Source: an uncultured Gemmiger sp. (GTDB lineage Bacteria > Bacillota > Clostridia > Oscillospirales > Ruminococcaceae). Taken from it: 64,000 nt of DNA. The stretch lies in NCBI GenBank assembly GCA_944388145.1, contig CALXHQ010000004.1, positions 1-64,000 of the forward strand, read 5' to 3'. The translations under genes and the position numbers were made by a program. A model generated the notes under the pieces. It worked only from the letters and a program-made list of their open reading frames with translations, did no database searches and was not told the DNA's origin. How positions within the stretch are numbered: position 1 is the stretch's first letter; every line of letters starts with the position of its first letter. Shown here piece after piece: positions 49,116-57,524 of this stretch.

Positions 49116-50669
49116 TCAATCGGCCTTTTCCGGGTCGGCGAATGTAAAGGTAATGGTGATATGTTTCTGGCTGTCCACAGTCACCCGGCGTACCAGTTGC
49201 TGAAGCTGCGCCTTTTCCAGATGGTCGAACTGCAGGAACGCCCGGATTCTTTCTTCGAGCTGATGTTCCTGCCCGCTTTGATCCTCTGCAGCTTTGAGCT
49301 GGTCCAACTGCTGTCGGCATTGTTCCTCCTCCCGGCGGAGCGCTTCGGATATCTCGGTGAATTCCTTCTCATTGAGGACACCGGCCGCCTTGTCCTTATA
49401 GGCTGACAGGCGGGTCCGCCGGGCTTTTTCCAATTGCTGCTCCAACCTGTGCCGAATGGTTTTCGCCGTCTCCTTCTGCTGCCGGGATTCCAGCTTGCGG
49501 CGGGCCAGCGCTTCCGGATCTACCCGGCCTTTTGCCAGGTCCCGCAGCGCATCCAGCACGGCCTGCACCACCACATCCTCCCGGATGCTGTGGGACGTAC
49601 AGCGGCGCATGGTGGGATCGCGATAATAGCCATAACAGTTCAGGTACCAGTATTTGCCCCGCTTTTTGGCATACAACGGGCTGCCGCAGTCGGCGCAGTA
49701 GGCAATGCCGGTCAGAAGGTGTGGATGGTCCGTGGTCTGATAGGTGCGGACGCTCTGCATCTTTTGGGCCAGGGCAAAATCCTCCCGGCTGACCAGCGGC
49801 TCATGCGTGTCCGGTACAACGATCCATTCACTGGGATCGACCCGGCGGCGTTCATGTACTTTGTAGCTGACCATCCGGGTGAACTGCTGTGCCATATCCC
49901 CCTGATAGACCGGGTGGGACAGGATGCGGCGGATGGTCTCAGCATTCCATAGCCCGGTGAATTGCCGGCTTTTGTCCGTCAGTTTTTTATAGACTGCCGG
50001 GGACGGGATTCCCTCGCGGTTGAGGATCCCTGCAATTTTTGTCCGGCTGGTCCCGCCGAGGAACAGCGCAAAAATCCGCTGGACGATGGGGGCAGTCTCC
50101 GCATTCGGCAGCAGATGGTATTTATCCTGCGGGTCAATGCGATACCCGTAGGGGGCCTGACCGCCCAGGAACTTGCCCTGCCGCTTGAGGATGTTCAGCG
50201 AGCTGCGGACCTTGGAACTCGCATCGGCTGCATAAAAGTCGTTAAATACATTTTTGAATACCGCCATCTGCTGGGCGCTGTCGGTATTCTTTGCGGAATC
50301 GTATTGGTCGTTCACCGCGATGAAGCGCACGCCCATCCGCGGGAAGATCTGTTCGAGATAACGGCCTGTCTCGGTATAGTTGCGCCCCAACCGCGAGAGA
50401 TCGCGTACAAGGATGCACCGCACGCTGCCATCCATCAGGCAGGCGGTGAGCTCCTGGAAGCCGGGGCGCTCAAAATCGGTGCCGGTGTGGCCGTCATCCA
50501 CAAATTCCCGAGTGATCAGAAAGTGATTGCGCGCCGCCCACTCGGTGAGGAAAGCGCGCTGGTTTTGAATGGAATCTGACTCGGCAGCCGGGCCGTCGGC
50601 ATTGGAAAGGCGAAGATAGATGGCCGCTTCCACCAGGCCCTGGCCGCCAGTGTTTTTTCTTGACTTCAT
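49116..50669 (-). CDS. Large serine recombinase (probable integrase/excisionase of the element)
   Basis: 517 residues. Catalytic Ser22 lies in AIYLRLSNADG, the DLSRLGRNYTETG arginines follow, then the recombinase domain (GGQAPYGYRIDP ... ILSHPVYQGD), a zinc ribbon (CADCGSPL with CYGYYRDPTMRRC), a coiled coil and a C-terminal DUF4368-like segment. This layout matches the TnpX/TndX group, which integrates and excises elements through a short core. It is the best candidate for moving the 27-kb element. It overlaps a 39-aa ORF upstream (ATGA), so the two are translationally coupled. Confidence 0.92.
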   Translation of the reverse strand: MKSRKNTGGQGLVEAAIYLRLSNADGPAAESDSIQNQRAFLTEWAARNHFLITREFVDDGHTGTDFERPGFQELTACLMDGSVRCILVRDLSRLGRNYTETGRYLEQIFPRMGVRFIAVNDQYDSAKNTDSAQQMAVFKNVFNDFYAADASSKVRSSLNILKRQGKFLGGQAPYGYRIDPQDKYHLLPNAETAPIVQRIFALFLGGTSRTKIAGILNREGIPSPAVYKKLTDKSRQFTGLWNAETIRRILSHPVYQGDMAQQFTRMVSYKVHERRRVDPSEWIVVPDTHEPLVSREDFALAQKMQSVRTYQTTDHPHLLTGIAYCADCGSPLYAKKRGKYWYLNCYGYYRDPTMRRCTSHSIREDVVVQAVLDALRDLAKGRVDPEALARRKLESRQQKETAKTIRHRLEQQLEKARRTRLSAYKDKAAGVLNEKEFTEISEALRREEEQCRQQLDQLKAAEDQSGQEHQLEERIRAFLQFDHLEKAQLQQLVRRVTVDSQKHITITFTFADPEKAD

Positions 50670-50785
50670 GTGTTCTCCTCCACAGGATTCGGGTTCAGGT
50701 GGCTCAGCAGCTGCTCCAGGCAGGCTGCCAGAGACTGAGCGCCATCCTCGGTGGAGAAACGGATCGTAACAGATTGTGTGCCCAT
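50666..50785 (-). CDS. 39-residue ORF coupled to the large serine recombinase
   Basis: From ATG 50785, preceded by AAAGGAGGTG, the frame gives MGTQSVTIRFSTEDG followed by an amphipathic helix (SLAACLEQLLSHL), ending at TGA 50666-50668, which overlaps the recombinase ATG. The excellent ribosome site belongs to this ORF, and the recombinase has no site of its own, so recombinase translation depends on it. It could be a partner or directionality peptide, or simply a coupling ORF. Confidence 0.6.
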   Translation of the reverse strand: MGTQSVTIRFSTEDGAQSLAACLEQLLSHLNPNPVEENT

Positions 50786-51007
50786 ATACAGCACCTCCTT
50801 TATGGTTTTCGCAGCGTATACCCGCCAGGTCTGCTTTATTTAGGTAATAATATGCAGAGTTTTATGGGGGTATTTTCGATTGCGTGGCAACCAGCGTTGC
50901 GATTACCCGGTACTGTTACGGGCGTATTATTTTTTATGATGGCAGGATTGTCCCGTGTGTAGGGAGTCCGGTGATCCAATTGTTCACTTCATAATAAGAT
51001 TTTATAA

Positions 51008-51037
51008 TTGACCATCTCATGGAGATTGTGATATACT
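51008..51037 (+). promoter_or_regulatory. Promoter of the 844-residue gene
   Basis: TTGACC at 51008-51013 and TATACT at 51032-51037, 18 bp apart, with a TGA extension. The rest of the 50786-51102 gap is AT-rich and holds no other feature I recognise. Confidence 0.6.
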
Positions 51038-51102
51038 TTATAAAACTTAATATTTTTATTTTTATTTTTTCTAATTTCGGGGTCACTTAAAGGAGATGTC
51101 CT

Positions 51103-53637
51103 ATGAATGACTTCTCGGCAAATTCTGTGTTTTGTCCTCCATTTATGAACAGCTACCAGCAATGGAAAGTCCTAATTCAGGAATACCTCCCAGAAGGGGT
51201 CCCTTCATCCGATCTCCTTTTGACGCCTTATTCCAAAGCCGAGGATGCGTGTTCAGAGCCCTCTGGAATGGATCCAATTCTATTTCACTGGAAGGCTCGT
51301 CCTGCCGCATCGAACCTAACAGGTATAAACGAACCAGCCGAAACTGGCGCTTCCAAAAAGGCGTCCAAAACAGCTCTTCTTGCACAAGCATTGCCCTGCT
51401 TGATCGGGGAATCACGCAAACAGATTGTCGCCTTTATCGACAATCAATATTGGCAAGCACAATACCGATATGCAAATTGTAACGGCTCTGTTATGGGCAG
51501 AAAATTACATATAGGCGATCTTGCAACTGCTGCCATTACCGGCAAGGTTTTCTATACGTTATCAGAATATAAGTTTTCTTGCCGATTCTGTCCAATCACA
51601 ATATGGCAACCCTATTCCCCCAAAAGCGGTCTATCCGTCTCCGTTCTATTGGCCATATATAGAGAGAAAAAGAGCGGAAATGGATTTAAAGTGACAAAGT
51701 CAGTTTTTCTTCCCTCACTGCACAAAGAAGATTTGAAGGTTCTTGCAAAACTGATCATGCCTAAAAATGAAGGCAGCAGCATTCCAATGTCGTTGCTGAC
51801 ATTACTTCAGAGTCAGTTGCAGGAGCAAATTCGCTTATTCTTTGGCATTGTCCCCTCTTTCATCACAGGTTACCCAAAGATTATTCAGGACAAAGGCGCT
51901 TCCTTGTTTTCCTTTGACCACATGACAACGGTTCCCCTGCATCCTGCAACGGCAGCCCTGTGGAACACAGCCCTTGAAGATCAAGACGTTTCAAACCATT
52001 TGGCAGGACCTTGGTCTTTGCCGGGGCTATTGAGCCTTTATACAGAGGCAATAAATTCTGCCACATGCTGTTTGTCGAAATCTACACCTGCCAATGATTC
52101 TTCAGCAACAGAAATCTGCCAGTCAATTCGGCTTGGCTTGGCTGTTCAGCCTGTTGAGGTCCTGCTGCAACCATTCTATCAAACGCCATTCCAACGCCGC
52201 TATCTGGAGCATGGCCTTACAGATTTTCTCAAGGACTGGGATTTTTATATAACGGATGATAATGATAAGAATAGCAGCCGGATATTTTTTGTATCCGCGA
52301 TGCTGTACGCTGCCTATCAGCCGTTTTTCTCCACGCCTTCGTTAAAAAGGCTCACCGGCAGCAATGTGATCCAAGGCCTTGGGCAGCGCTTTTTCCTGAT
52401 AGCAAAAGATCTAAACACCCTGGCGGACGGAAAACATCCACTCCGGCAATCCTGCGAATTCTGGGAAAGCTTTGAATTTCCATGCAACAAATCGATTGAA
52501 AGTGTTTCACGCGCTCTTAAAGCCGTCAATCACAAAATGTGTATTGTCCTATTTCAGGGCGAAAAATGCAGGGACCTCACTGCCTTTGAGTGTGCACTTC
52601 TGCTATGTAGCTGCGACGTTATCCTATTGGCGAATGCAGCGGTGCCTGAAGAGTTTCATCAGTTGTTTGTCGACATTAAAGCGTTAGGTGACGTGAAAGA
52701 TACCCCTGTACTCAGTTTTCAACTGGGAGATCCTCGGCAGTTTCCATCATGGGATATGCTCAACGCATTGTACATGATCGCAGACCGGCGTATCAATCAA
52801 GCAGCCTGCGATCAGGCTGCATCCAACAGACGGGCGGCATTGCAAACTGCTGTAGCGCATTCATTTAAGAAACCGCCAGCACCTGTTGTTCCTGTTTCCT
52901 TGGAAGATCCATTTCACGATTCCGTGCAGACCGAACCAGCCAAGGGAAGCGAGCAGTTGCTGCTAAAAAACTCAATTGCTTTTACGAAAAGTCTTATACG
53001 TGCTCTATCAACGCATAAGAACCGTATTTCCGGTTCTCTGCAACATCTGGAAAATCGCCAACTGGAGTTGGCAAAAAATAATTGTACACGGACAAATCTT
53101 CAGCCATATCTACCGCTCATGACTTCTCTCTGCCTTTTGGGATACAAACACGATTCATTGAACGAACCTTATGTAGCTTCTAATCTACTTGACGCCATAA
53201 AAATAAGCTTTTTGCCTAATCTTTCATTAAAAGCCAAAGCAGTCGAGGAAGTCTGGCCTGAAATGTTTCAACAGTTTCAGAACTATCTTAAGCAGATTAT
53301 GCAGTCCAGCGCACCTCGCTTTTGCAGCAGCAGAAACGAGTATTTTGAAAATAAAGACAATGGTTCTCTCGGCTGGCAGGATAAAAAATATTTCTGGCTA
53401 AATGCGAAACGGTTTTGGGATGATTTCATCGCAGACAATCCCTATCGCGCTAAATTAAAGTCCAAACGCTACCAATTTCTCAACGATATTCTAATTCCTC
53501 GGGCTGGGGATCTCATCAAAAGGGACGATTTCTCCGGCGGTCATAAGTTTTGCCGGGTAAAAGCTACACGGGATGGCAAGCGCTTCTACGTCGGAAGTTT
53601 TTTAGTCCTAAATAAAGATATTCTAACCCGGGAGTAA
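51103..53637 (+). CDS. 844-residue protein of unknown function
   Basis: I do not recognise any catalytic domain. There are no membrane helices or signal peptide. A Cys/His-containing patch lies near residue 165 (KFSCRFCPITIW). Residues about 440-590 alternate helices and strands (KMCIVLFQGEKCRDLTAFECALLLCSCDVILL), suggestive of an alpha/beta fold without a Walker A motif. The last 100 residues (GSLGWQDKKYFWLNAKRFWDDF) resemble the winged-helix tails of some plasmid and phage replication proteins. AAAGGAGA precedes ATG 51103. GC content is clearly lower than the flanking chromosome. It is the largest unexplained gene in the element. Confidence 0.6.
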   Translation: MNDFSANSVFCPPFMNSYQQWKVLIQEYLPEGVPSSDLLLTPYSKAEDACSEPSGMDPILFHWKARPAASNLTGINEPAETGASKKASKTALLAQALPCLIGESRKQIVAFIDNQYWQAQYRYANCNGSVMGRKLHIGDLATAAITGKVFYTLSEYKFSCRFCPITIWQPYSPKSGLSVSVLLAIYREKKSGNGFKVTKSVFLPSLHKEDLKVLAKLIMPKNEGSSIPMSLLTLLQSQLQEQIRLFFGIVPSFITGYPKIIQDKGASLFSFDHMTTVPLHPATAALWNTALEDQDVSNHLAGPWSLPGLLSLYTEAINSATCCLSKSTPANDSSATEICQSIRLGLAVQPVEVLLQPFYQTPFQRRYLEHGLTDFLKDWDFYITDDNDKNSSRIFFVSAMLYAAYQPFFSTPSLKRLTGSNVIQGLGQRFFLIAKDLNTLADGKHPLRQSCEFWESFEFPCNKSIESVSRALKAVNHKMCIVLFQGEKCRDLTAFECALLLCSCDVILLANAAVPEEFHQLFVDIKALGDVKDTPVLSFQLGDPRQFPSWDMLNALYMIADRRINQAACDQAASNRRAALQTAVAHSFKKPPAPVVPVSLEDPFHDSVQTEPAKGSEQLLLKNSIAFTKSLIRALSTHKNRISGSLQHLENRQLELAKNNCTRTNLQPYLPLMTSLCLLGYKHDSLNEPYVASNLLDAIKISFLPNLSLKAKAVEEVWPEMFQQFQNYLKQIMQSSAPRFCSSRNEYFENKDNGSLGWQDKKYFWLNAKRFWDDFIADNPYRAKLKSKRYQFLNDILIPRAGDLIKRDDFSGGHKFCRVKATRDGKRFYVGSFLVLNKDILTRE

Positions 53638-53655
53638 GATGTACTTGCAGTAGAA

Positions 53656-53895
53656 TTGTCAGCAACCCATATCATCGATTGCATGAAAACAAGGTTCTCG
53701 AATAACGAGCGCCTTGGCAAAGCCTCGATTTTTTGCTGCCAAAATGAAATGGGCGAAATTGGTGCCGTTGTACAGGCAGACGAAACGATCCTATTTCATT
53801 CCTTTGAAAACCATGCGTTGGCCGAGAAAGTAAAGCTGTACGCCGGCCATCTGACGATACATTCCATCGGTCTTTCAAGAGATTTTCAGGAATGA
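53656..53895 (+). CDS. Small ORF in frame after the 844-residue gene
   Basis: The frame of the large gene continues past its TAA (53635-53637) without another stop to 53895, giving up to 85 more residues (TRFSNNERLGKASIFCCQNEMGEIGAVVQADE). Possible starts are TTG 53656 or ATG 53683, neither with a ribosome site. It may be the severed C-terminus of the upstream protein, reachable by readthrough, or a separate small gene. Family unknown. Confidence 0.4.
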   Translation: MSATHIIDCMKTRFSNNERLGKASIFCCQNEMGEIGAVVQADETILFHSFENHALAEKVKLYAGHLTIHSIGLSRDFQE

Positions 53896-53924
53896 TGGAA
53901 TCTTTTGGACACGAGCCGGCTCAT

Positions 53925-53953
53925 TTGACTTTCCTGTCACTGTGCTCTATGAT
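53925..53953 (+). promoter_or_regulatory. Promoter of the MNT-HEPN gene
   Basis: TTGACT at 53925-53930 and TATGAT at 53948-53953, spacer 17 bp; start codon about 60 bp downstream. Confidence 0.65.
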
Positions 53954-54013
53954 TAAAATAGAAGCGATTCCGTCAGGCGGGTTTTCTGCCTCATGTTTGG
54001 GGAAGGACTGCTT

Positions 54014-54667
54014 ATGAAAACTCTCTATGCCCAATTGGCCAAACTTGCCCGGCAATATGGTGCCCGGCGGCTGGTCCTGTTCGGGTCGCGCGCCAGGGGC
54101 GATTGCCGCCCCACCAGCGACATCGACTTGGCCGTTTACGGAATGCCGGAAGGCAACCGCGCACACTTTTGGCTGGACGCGCAGGAACTTCCGACACTGC
54201 TGAAGTTGGATATCGTCCAGATTGGCGACGGCACAGACCCCAAACTTCTGGCGAATATTGAGAAGGATGGTGTAACCCTGATGGGCTCATTTTCAGAAAA
54301 ATACAGCAAGCTGCGGCAGGCCGTTGACCGGCTGCAGGAAAGCCTGGCAGAATACCGGCAAGCTCCCTCCTCCACAGTCCGGGACGGCGTGATCCAACGG
54401 TTTGAGTTTTGCACTGAGCTGGCCTGGAAAACGCTGCGGGAGTATTTGCTGGATCAGGGATACACCGAAATCAACAGCCCGCGCGCCACGCTGAAGCAGG
54501 CCTTTGCGGAAGGCATCATTACAGATGAAGCATGGCTGACCATGCTTGCCGACCGAAACATGACATCGCATGTCTATGACGATGCCACAGCCGCAGAAAT
54601 TTTCGACCGTATCCAAAACAAATATCTTTCGCTGTTCGTTGCACTGATCAACGTCCTGCAGCAGTAA
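54014..54667 (+). CDS. Fused MNT nucleotidyltransferase and HEPN-type protein
   Basis: 217 residues. Residues 1-95 are a minimal nucleotidyltransferase: GSRARG at 24-29 and the metal-binding SDIDL at 35-39 (Asp36, Asp38). Residues about 98-217 are an all-helical HI0074/HEPN-type domain with RNMTSH at 181-186, close to the RX4-6H motif of HEPN RNases. Normally the two are separate genes forming an MNT-HEPN toxin-antitoxin pair, where the MNT AMPylates and silences the HEPN RNase. Here they are one polypeptide. GGAAGGA precedes ATG 54014. It lies next to the right end of the element. Confidence 0.85.
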   Translation: MKTLYAQLAKLARQYGARRLVLFGSRARGDCRPTSDIDLAVYGMPEGNRAHFWLDAQELPTLLKLDIVQIGDGTDPKLLANIEKDGVTLMGSFSEKYSKLRQAVDRLQESLAEYRQAPSSTVRDGVIQRFEFCTELAWKTLREYLLDQGYTEINSPRATLKQAFAEGIITDEAWLTMLADRNMTSHVYDDATAAEIFDRIQNKYLSLFVALINVLQQ

Positions 54668-54674
54668 TGGGAAA

Positions 54675-54698
54675 GCCCCTGCAGCGTTGTGCAGGGGC
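54675..54698 (+). terminator. Hairpin after the MNT-HEPN gene
   Basis: GCCCCTGCA and TGCAGGGGC form a 9-bp stem with a 6-nt loop just after the stop codon. There is no T run, so it may be an incomplete terminator. Confidence 0.4.
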
Positions 54699-54767
54699 CA
54701 AACGGGCTGTCCTTGTCGACCAAATGGAAGGCTATCAACCAGAATTTTGCGTTTTACCGTGTAATAT

Positions 54768-54791
54768 GCATGGTCCAAAATTTTGTACCGG
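54768..54791. other. Right attachment site (attR) and inverted arm
   Basis: The arm GCATGGTCCAAAATTTTG plus TACC, 54768-54789, is the complement of the left arm with two mismatches. The shared ACCGG follows at 54787-54791, then host PBP sequence CCCCATCCGG. Confidence 0.75.
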
Positions 54792-56117
54792 CCCCATCCG
54801 GTCGGCGGTATAGTATTCGCTCTGTTTGATCTCGCCGGGCAGGTCGATGCCGGTGGCTTCCCGCAGGCCGAAGGCGGCGAAATAGTTGCAGAAGGCCTCC
54901 CTGCCCAGGCGGGCGCCGATCTGGATAAAGCAGGGGTTGCAGGAAACCGCCAGTCCCTGGGCAAAGGTTTCCAGACCGTGGATATGCCCGTTGGCACAGC
55001 GGAAGCGGGTGCCGGCCACGTTGATCGACCCGGAGCAGACAAACTGGCTGTCCGGCGTACAGACGCCGGTATCCAGCGCGGCTGCGGCGGTGATCAGCTT
55101 GAACACGCTGCCCGGCTCGTACAGGTCGCTGATGGCCTTATTGCGCCACTGGGCCTGCTGGGCCGCCTGCAATGCCTCGCTGCGCTGCTCCCCCTCCAAT
55201 GCGTTGACTGCATTGCGGGTTTCCTCGTTGACGATGGTGCGGGGGTCGTTGGGGTCATAGTCCGGCTTGACGCTCATGGCCAGAATGGCACCGGTGTCCA
55301 CATCCATCACGATCCCCACCCCACGGGCTGCCACATGGTGCTCCTGCACAGCGGCGGAGAGCGCACTTTCCAGATAGCGCTGGATGTTGGCGTCGATGGT
55401 CAACGTCAGGGTGGCCCCGGGCACTGGCTCCACCAGCGTGTTGTAGTTTTGCGGCATATCATAGCCCCAGGCGTCCTTGGCGGTAAGCACCCGGCCATTT
55501 TGGCCGGTGAGCAACTCGTTATATTCCAGTTCCAGCCCCCACAGACCGGCGTTGTCCACGTCGGTGAAGCCCAGCAGCACCCCCATGAAGTCCCCCTCCG
55601 GGTAAATGCGCTTGGTGTCCTGGCGGATCTGAATCCCCTCGGCGCCGTTGTCCCGGCACCAGGCGCGCACCGCATCCGCCGTAGCCCGGTCCACCCGGCG
55701 CTTGAGCAGGCAATCATTGGAGCTGCGATTGGAAAAAGCAGCCAGCGTTTCCGCGTAATCGATCTCCAATATTTTGCTCAGAGCGCGGGCGGCCGGTTCC
55801 ACCAGCGCATCGGCCAGATCCCGCGGCGAGGCCCGGATGGTCCAGCGGGTCTCACTGGCGGCCAGCAGGGTACCGTCGGCTGAGTAGATCTCACCCCGTT
55901 CGGCCGGGATGACGGTGTCCCGCAGCTGCTGGTCGGCGGCGCGGGCGGCATATCCCTCCGGGTCCAGCACCTGCAGCACAAACAGCCTGGCAATCAGCAC
56001 GCCAAAACAGGCCACCGCCATGGTCAGGCAGAGCACCCGGGTGCGGCGGCGCATATGGCGGTCCTGCTCCGGCGTGATGTGACGCGGCAGTGCGGGCAGT
56101 GTTTTGCGCGGTCTCAT
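54789..56117 (-). pseudogene. N-terminal part of the split penicillin-binding protein
   Basis: 443 host residues, then 13 out of the element (QNFGPCILHGKTQ...) to a stop at 54735. A membrane anchor spans residues 28-50, followed by the class B dimerisation domain (IPAERGEIYSADG) and the transpeptidase with Ser337-Val-Phe-Lys340 and Ser392-Cys-Asn394. The third motif KSGT is on the other fragment, 27 kb away. AAAGGAGC precedes ATG 56117; a longer frame to 56363 overlaps the Lrp promoter. The split leaves the enzyme without a complete active site unless the element excises. One PASTA domain makes SpoVD a closer model than PBP2B. Confidence 0.88.
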
Positions 56118-56249
56118 GGGCAATTGCTCCTTTCGGCAAAGGATTCTCCGGCATTGTATGCGGCGGGGGTGTTTTTCCATACCGCAGCCGCCCTTACCGG
56201 GATTTTTTCCGCCTGTGCGGCGGCCCGGGCGTTCTTTTCCCGGTTCTGC

Positions 56250-56278
56250 TTTACCCCAGGGTGCGGCTGTGCTATACT
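56250..56278 (+). promoter_or_regulatory. Promoter of the Lrp-family gene
   Basis: TTTACC at 56250-56255 and TATACT at 56273-56278, spacer 17 bp. Confidence 0.6.
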
Positions 56279-56354
56279 GACAGTAGCCATGGGCAACATT
56301 GCCCGGGAATCTGCGCCGCCCGGCACGGGCCGGCGCACAGAAAGGGACAAAGGC

Positions 56355-56804
56355 ATGGACCACATTGACCGCAGGATCATCGATATTTTACAGGCAAATG
56401 CACGGGCGCCGCTGAAGGAGATCGCGGAGCAGGTGTTTCTCTCCTCCCCCGCCGTGTCCGCCCGCATTGCACGGTTGGAGCAGGCGGAGCTTCTGCGGGG
56501 GTACCAGGCGCAGGTGGATGCGCCTGCACTGGGGTACGGCGTGAAAGCCTTTATCAATCTTGAGCTGGACCCCCAGCGCAAGCCGGAGTTTTACCCCTAC
56601 ATTGAAAGCTGCCCCAATGTGGTGGAGTGCAACTGCGTCACCGGCGATTACAGCATGCTGATCGAAGTGCTGTTTGCCTCCACCCAGGAGCTGGACCACT
56701 TTATCAACCGGCTGCAGCAGTTTGGCCGCACCCGCACCCAGATTGTATTTTCCACCTGCGTGGAACACCGGGGCGTGCCGGTAAGCCGCCCGGAGGAAGA
56801 ATGA
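56355..56804 (+). CDS. Lrp/AsnC-family transcriptional regulator
   Basis: 149 residues. The N-terminal winged helix (IDRRIIDILQANARAPLKEIAEQVFLSSPAVSARIARLEQAELL) and C-terminal ligand domain (CNCVTGDYSMLIEVLFAS) are standard Lrp/AsnC. Such proteins sense amino acids. GGGACAAAGGC precedes ATG 56355. It is translationally coupled (ATGA) to an acetyltransferase gene. Confidence 0.9.
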   Translation: MDHIDRRIIDILQANARAPLKEIAEQVFLSSPAVSARIARLEQAELLRGYQAQVDAPALGYGVKAFINLELDPQRKPEFYPYIESCPNVVECNCVTGDYSMLIEVLFASTQELDHFINRLQQFGRTRTQIVFSTCVEHRGVPVSRPEEE

Positions 56805-57232
56805 CTGCGGTGCGCCCCTTCGCCCCCGCCGACCTGGAGCGGGTCATGGAGATTTGGCTGGCCGCCAATCTGCAGGCCCATGGCTTTGTTCCGGCCGAAT
56901 ACTGGACCGGCAATGCTCCTCAGGTGCGGCGGCAACTGCCGCAGGCCGAACTGTATGTGTACGAAACCGACGGTGTTGTGCAGGGCTTTGCCGGCCTGCG
57001 GGGGGACTATCTGGCCGGCATCTTTGTGGACGGCGCTGCCCGTGGCCTGGGGATTGGCCGGCAGCTGCTGGACCGGTGCAAGGCACAACACCCCGCACTG
57101 ACGCTGCGTGTCTACCGGCAGAATTCCCGCGCCGCAGCCTTTTACCGGCGGGAGGGCTTTGCCGTCATCGCCGGGGGCACCGACCCGGCCACCGGCCAGC
57201 CGGAGCTGACCATGGCATGGCGGCGCGGCTGA
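56801..57232 (+). CDS. GNAT-family N-acetyltransferase
   Basis: 143 residues; acetyl-CoA loop ARGLGIGRQLLDRC and motif B NSRAAAFYRREGF. It overlaps the Lrp-family gene by 4 bp, and GGAGG lies in that gene's end. The N-terminus VRPFAPADLERVMEIWLAAN resembles YjaB-like acetyltransferases; the substrate is not known. Confidence 0.87.
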   Translation: MTAVRPFAPADLERVMEIWLAANLQAHGFVPAEYWTGNAPQVRRQLPQAELYVYETDGVVQGFAGLRGDYLAGIFVDGAARGLGIGRQLLDRCKAQHPALTLRVYRQNSRAAAFYRREGFAVIAGGTDPATGQPELTMAWRRG

Positions 57233-57311
57233 AGGCGGTGCGGCTTTCCCTGTTTTGCCTTTTTCTGTCTGCCGTATTTCGTGTTTATCCGCTTTGAGAA
57301 AGGAATCGACC

Positions 57312-57368
57312 ATGCACATCTACCGTATCCAGCGTGTATTTTATCTGACCCTGGGGAAGGCCGCCTGA
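57312..57368 (+). CDS. 18-codon leader peptide of the ABC exporter
   Basis: GAGAAAGGA at 57296-57304 precedes ATG 57312; the frame encodes MHIYRIQRVFYLTLGKAA and stops at 57366-57368. Its last codons (57357-57370) are complementary to 57467-57480, just upstream of the exporter's ribosome site. A short translated ORF overlapping one arm of alternative RNA structures is the hallmark of drug-responsive attenuators like those of erm genes. Confidence 0.7.
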   Translation: MHIYRIQRVFYLTLGKAA

Positions 57369-57516
57369 GGCGCGCTTTCCCGTTTTCCCCGGGGTGTCTC
57401 CGGAAAATGCACTTTTGATTTCATTTGTCAGAGACACCTCAACATCCGTTTCCGGGACTGCACTGCCCTCCGGCGGCCTTTTCTGAATCATCTTGCTGTT
57501 CGTTCAGAAAAGGAGG
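57357..57516 (+). promoter_or_regulatory. Attenuator with mutually exclusive helices
   Basis: Helix A: 57357-57370 (AAGGCCGCCTGAGG) with 57467-57480 (CCTCCGGCGGCCTT), 13 of 14 paired. Helix B: 57477-57487 (CCTTTTCTGAA) with 57503-57513 (TTCAGAAAAGG), 11 of 11 paired, burying part of the AAGGAGG at 57510-57516. They share 57477-57480 and compete. A further hairpin, GGTGTCTC at 57393-57400 with GAGACACC at 57431-57438, stabilises the middle. Ribosomes completing the leader would cover helix A's first arm and let helix B hide the start site; stalling early would favour helix A and open it. Confidence 0.6.
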
Positions 57517-57524
57517 TCTTTTCC

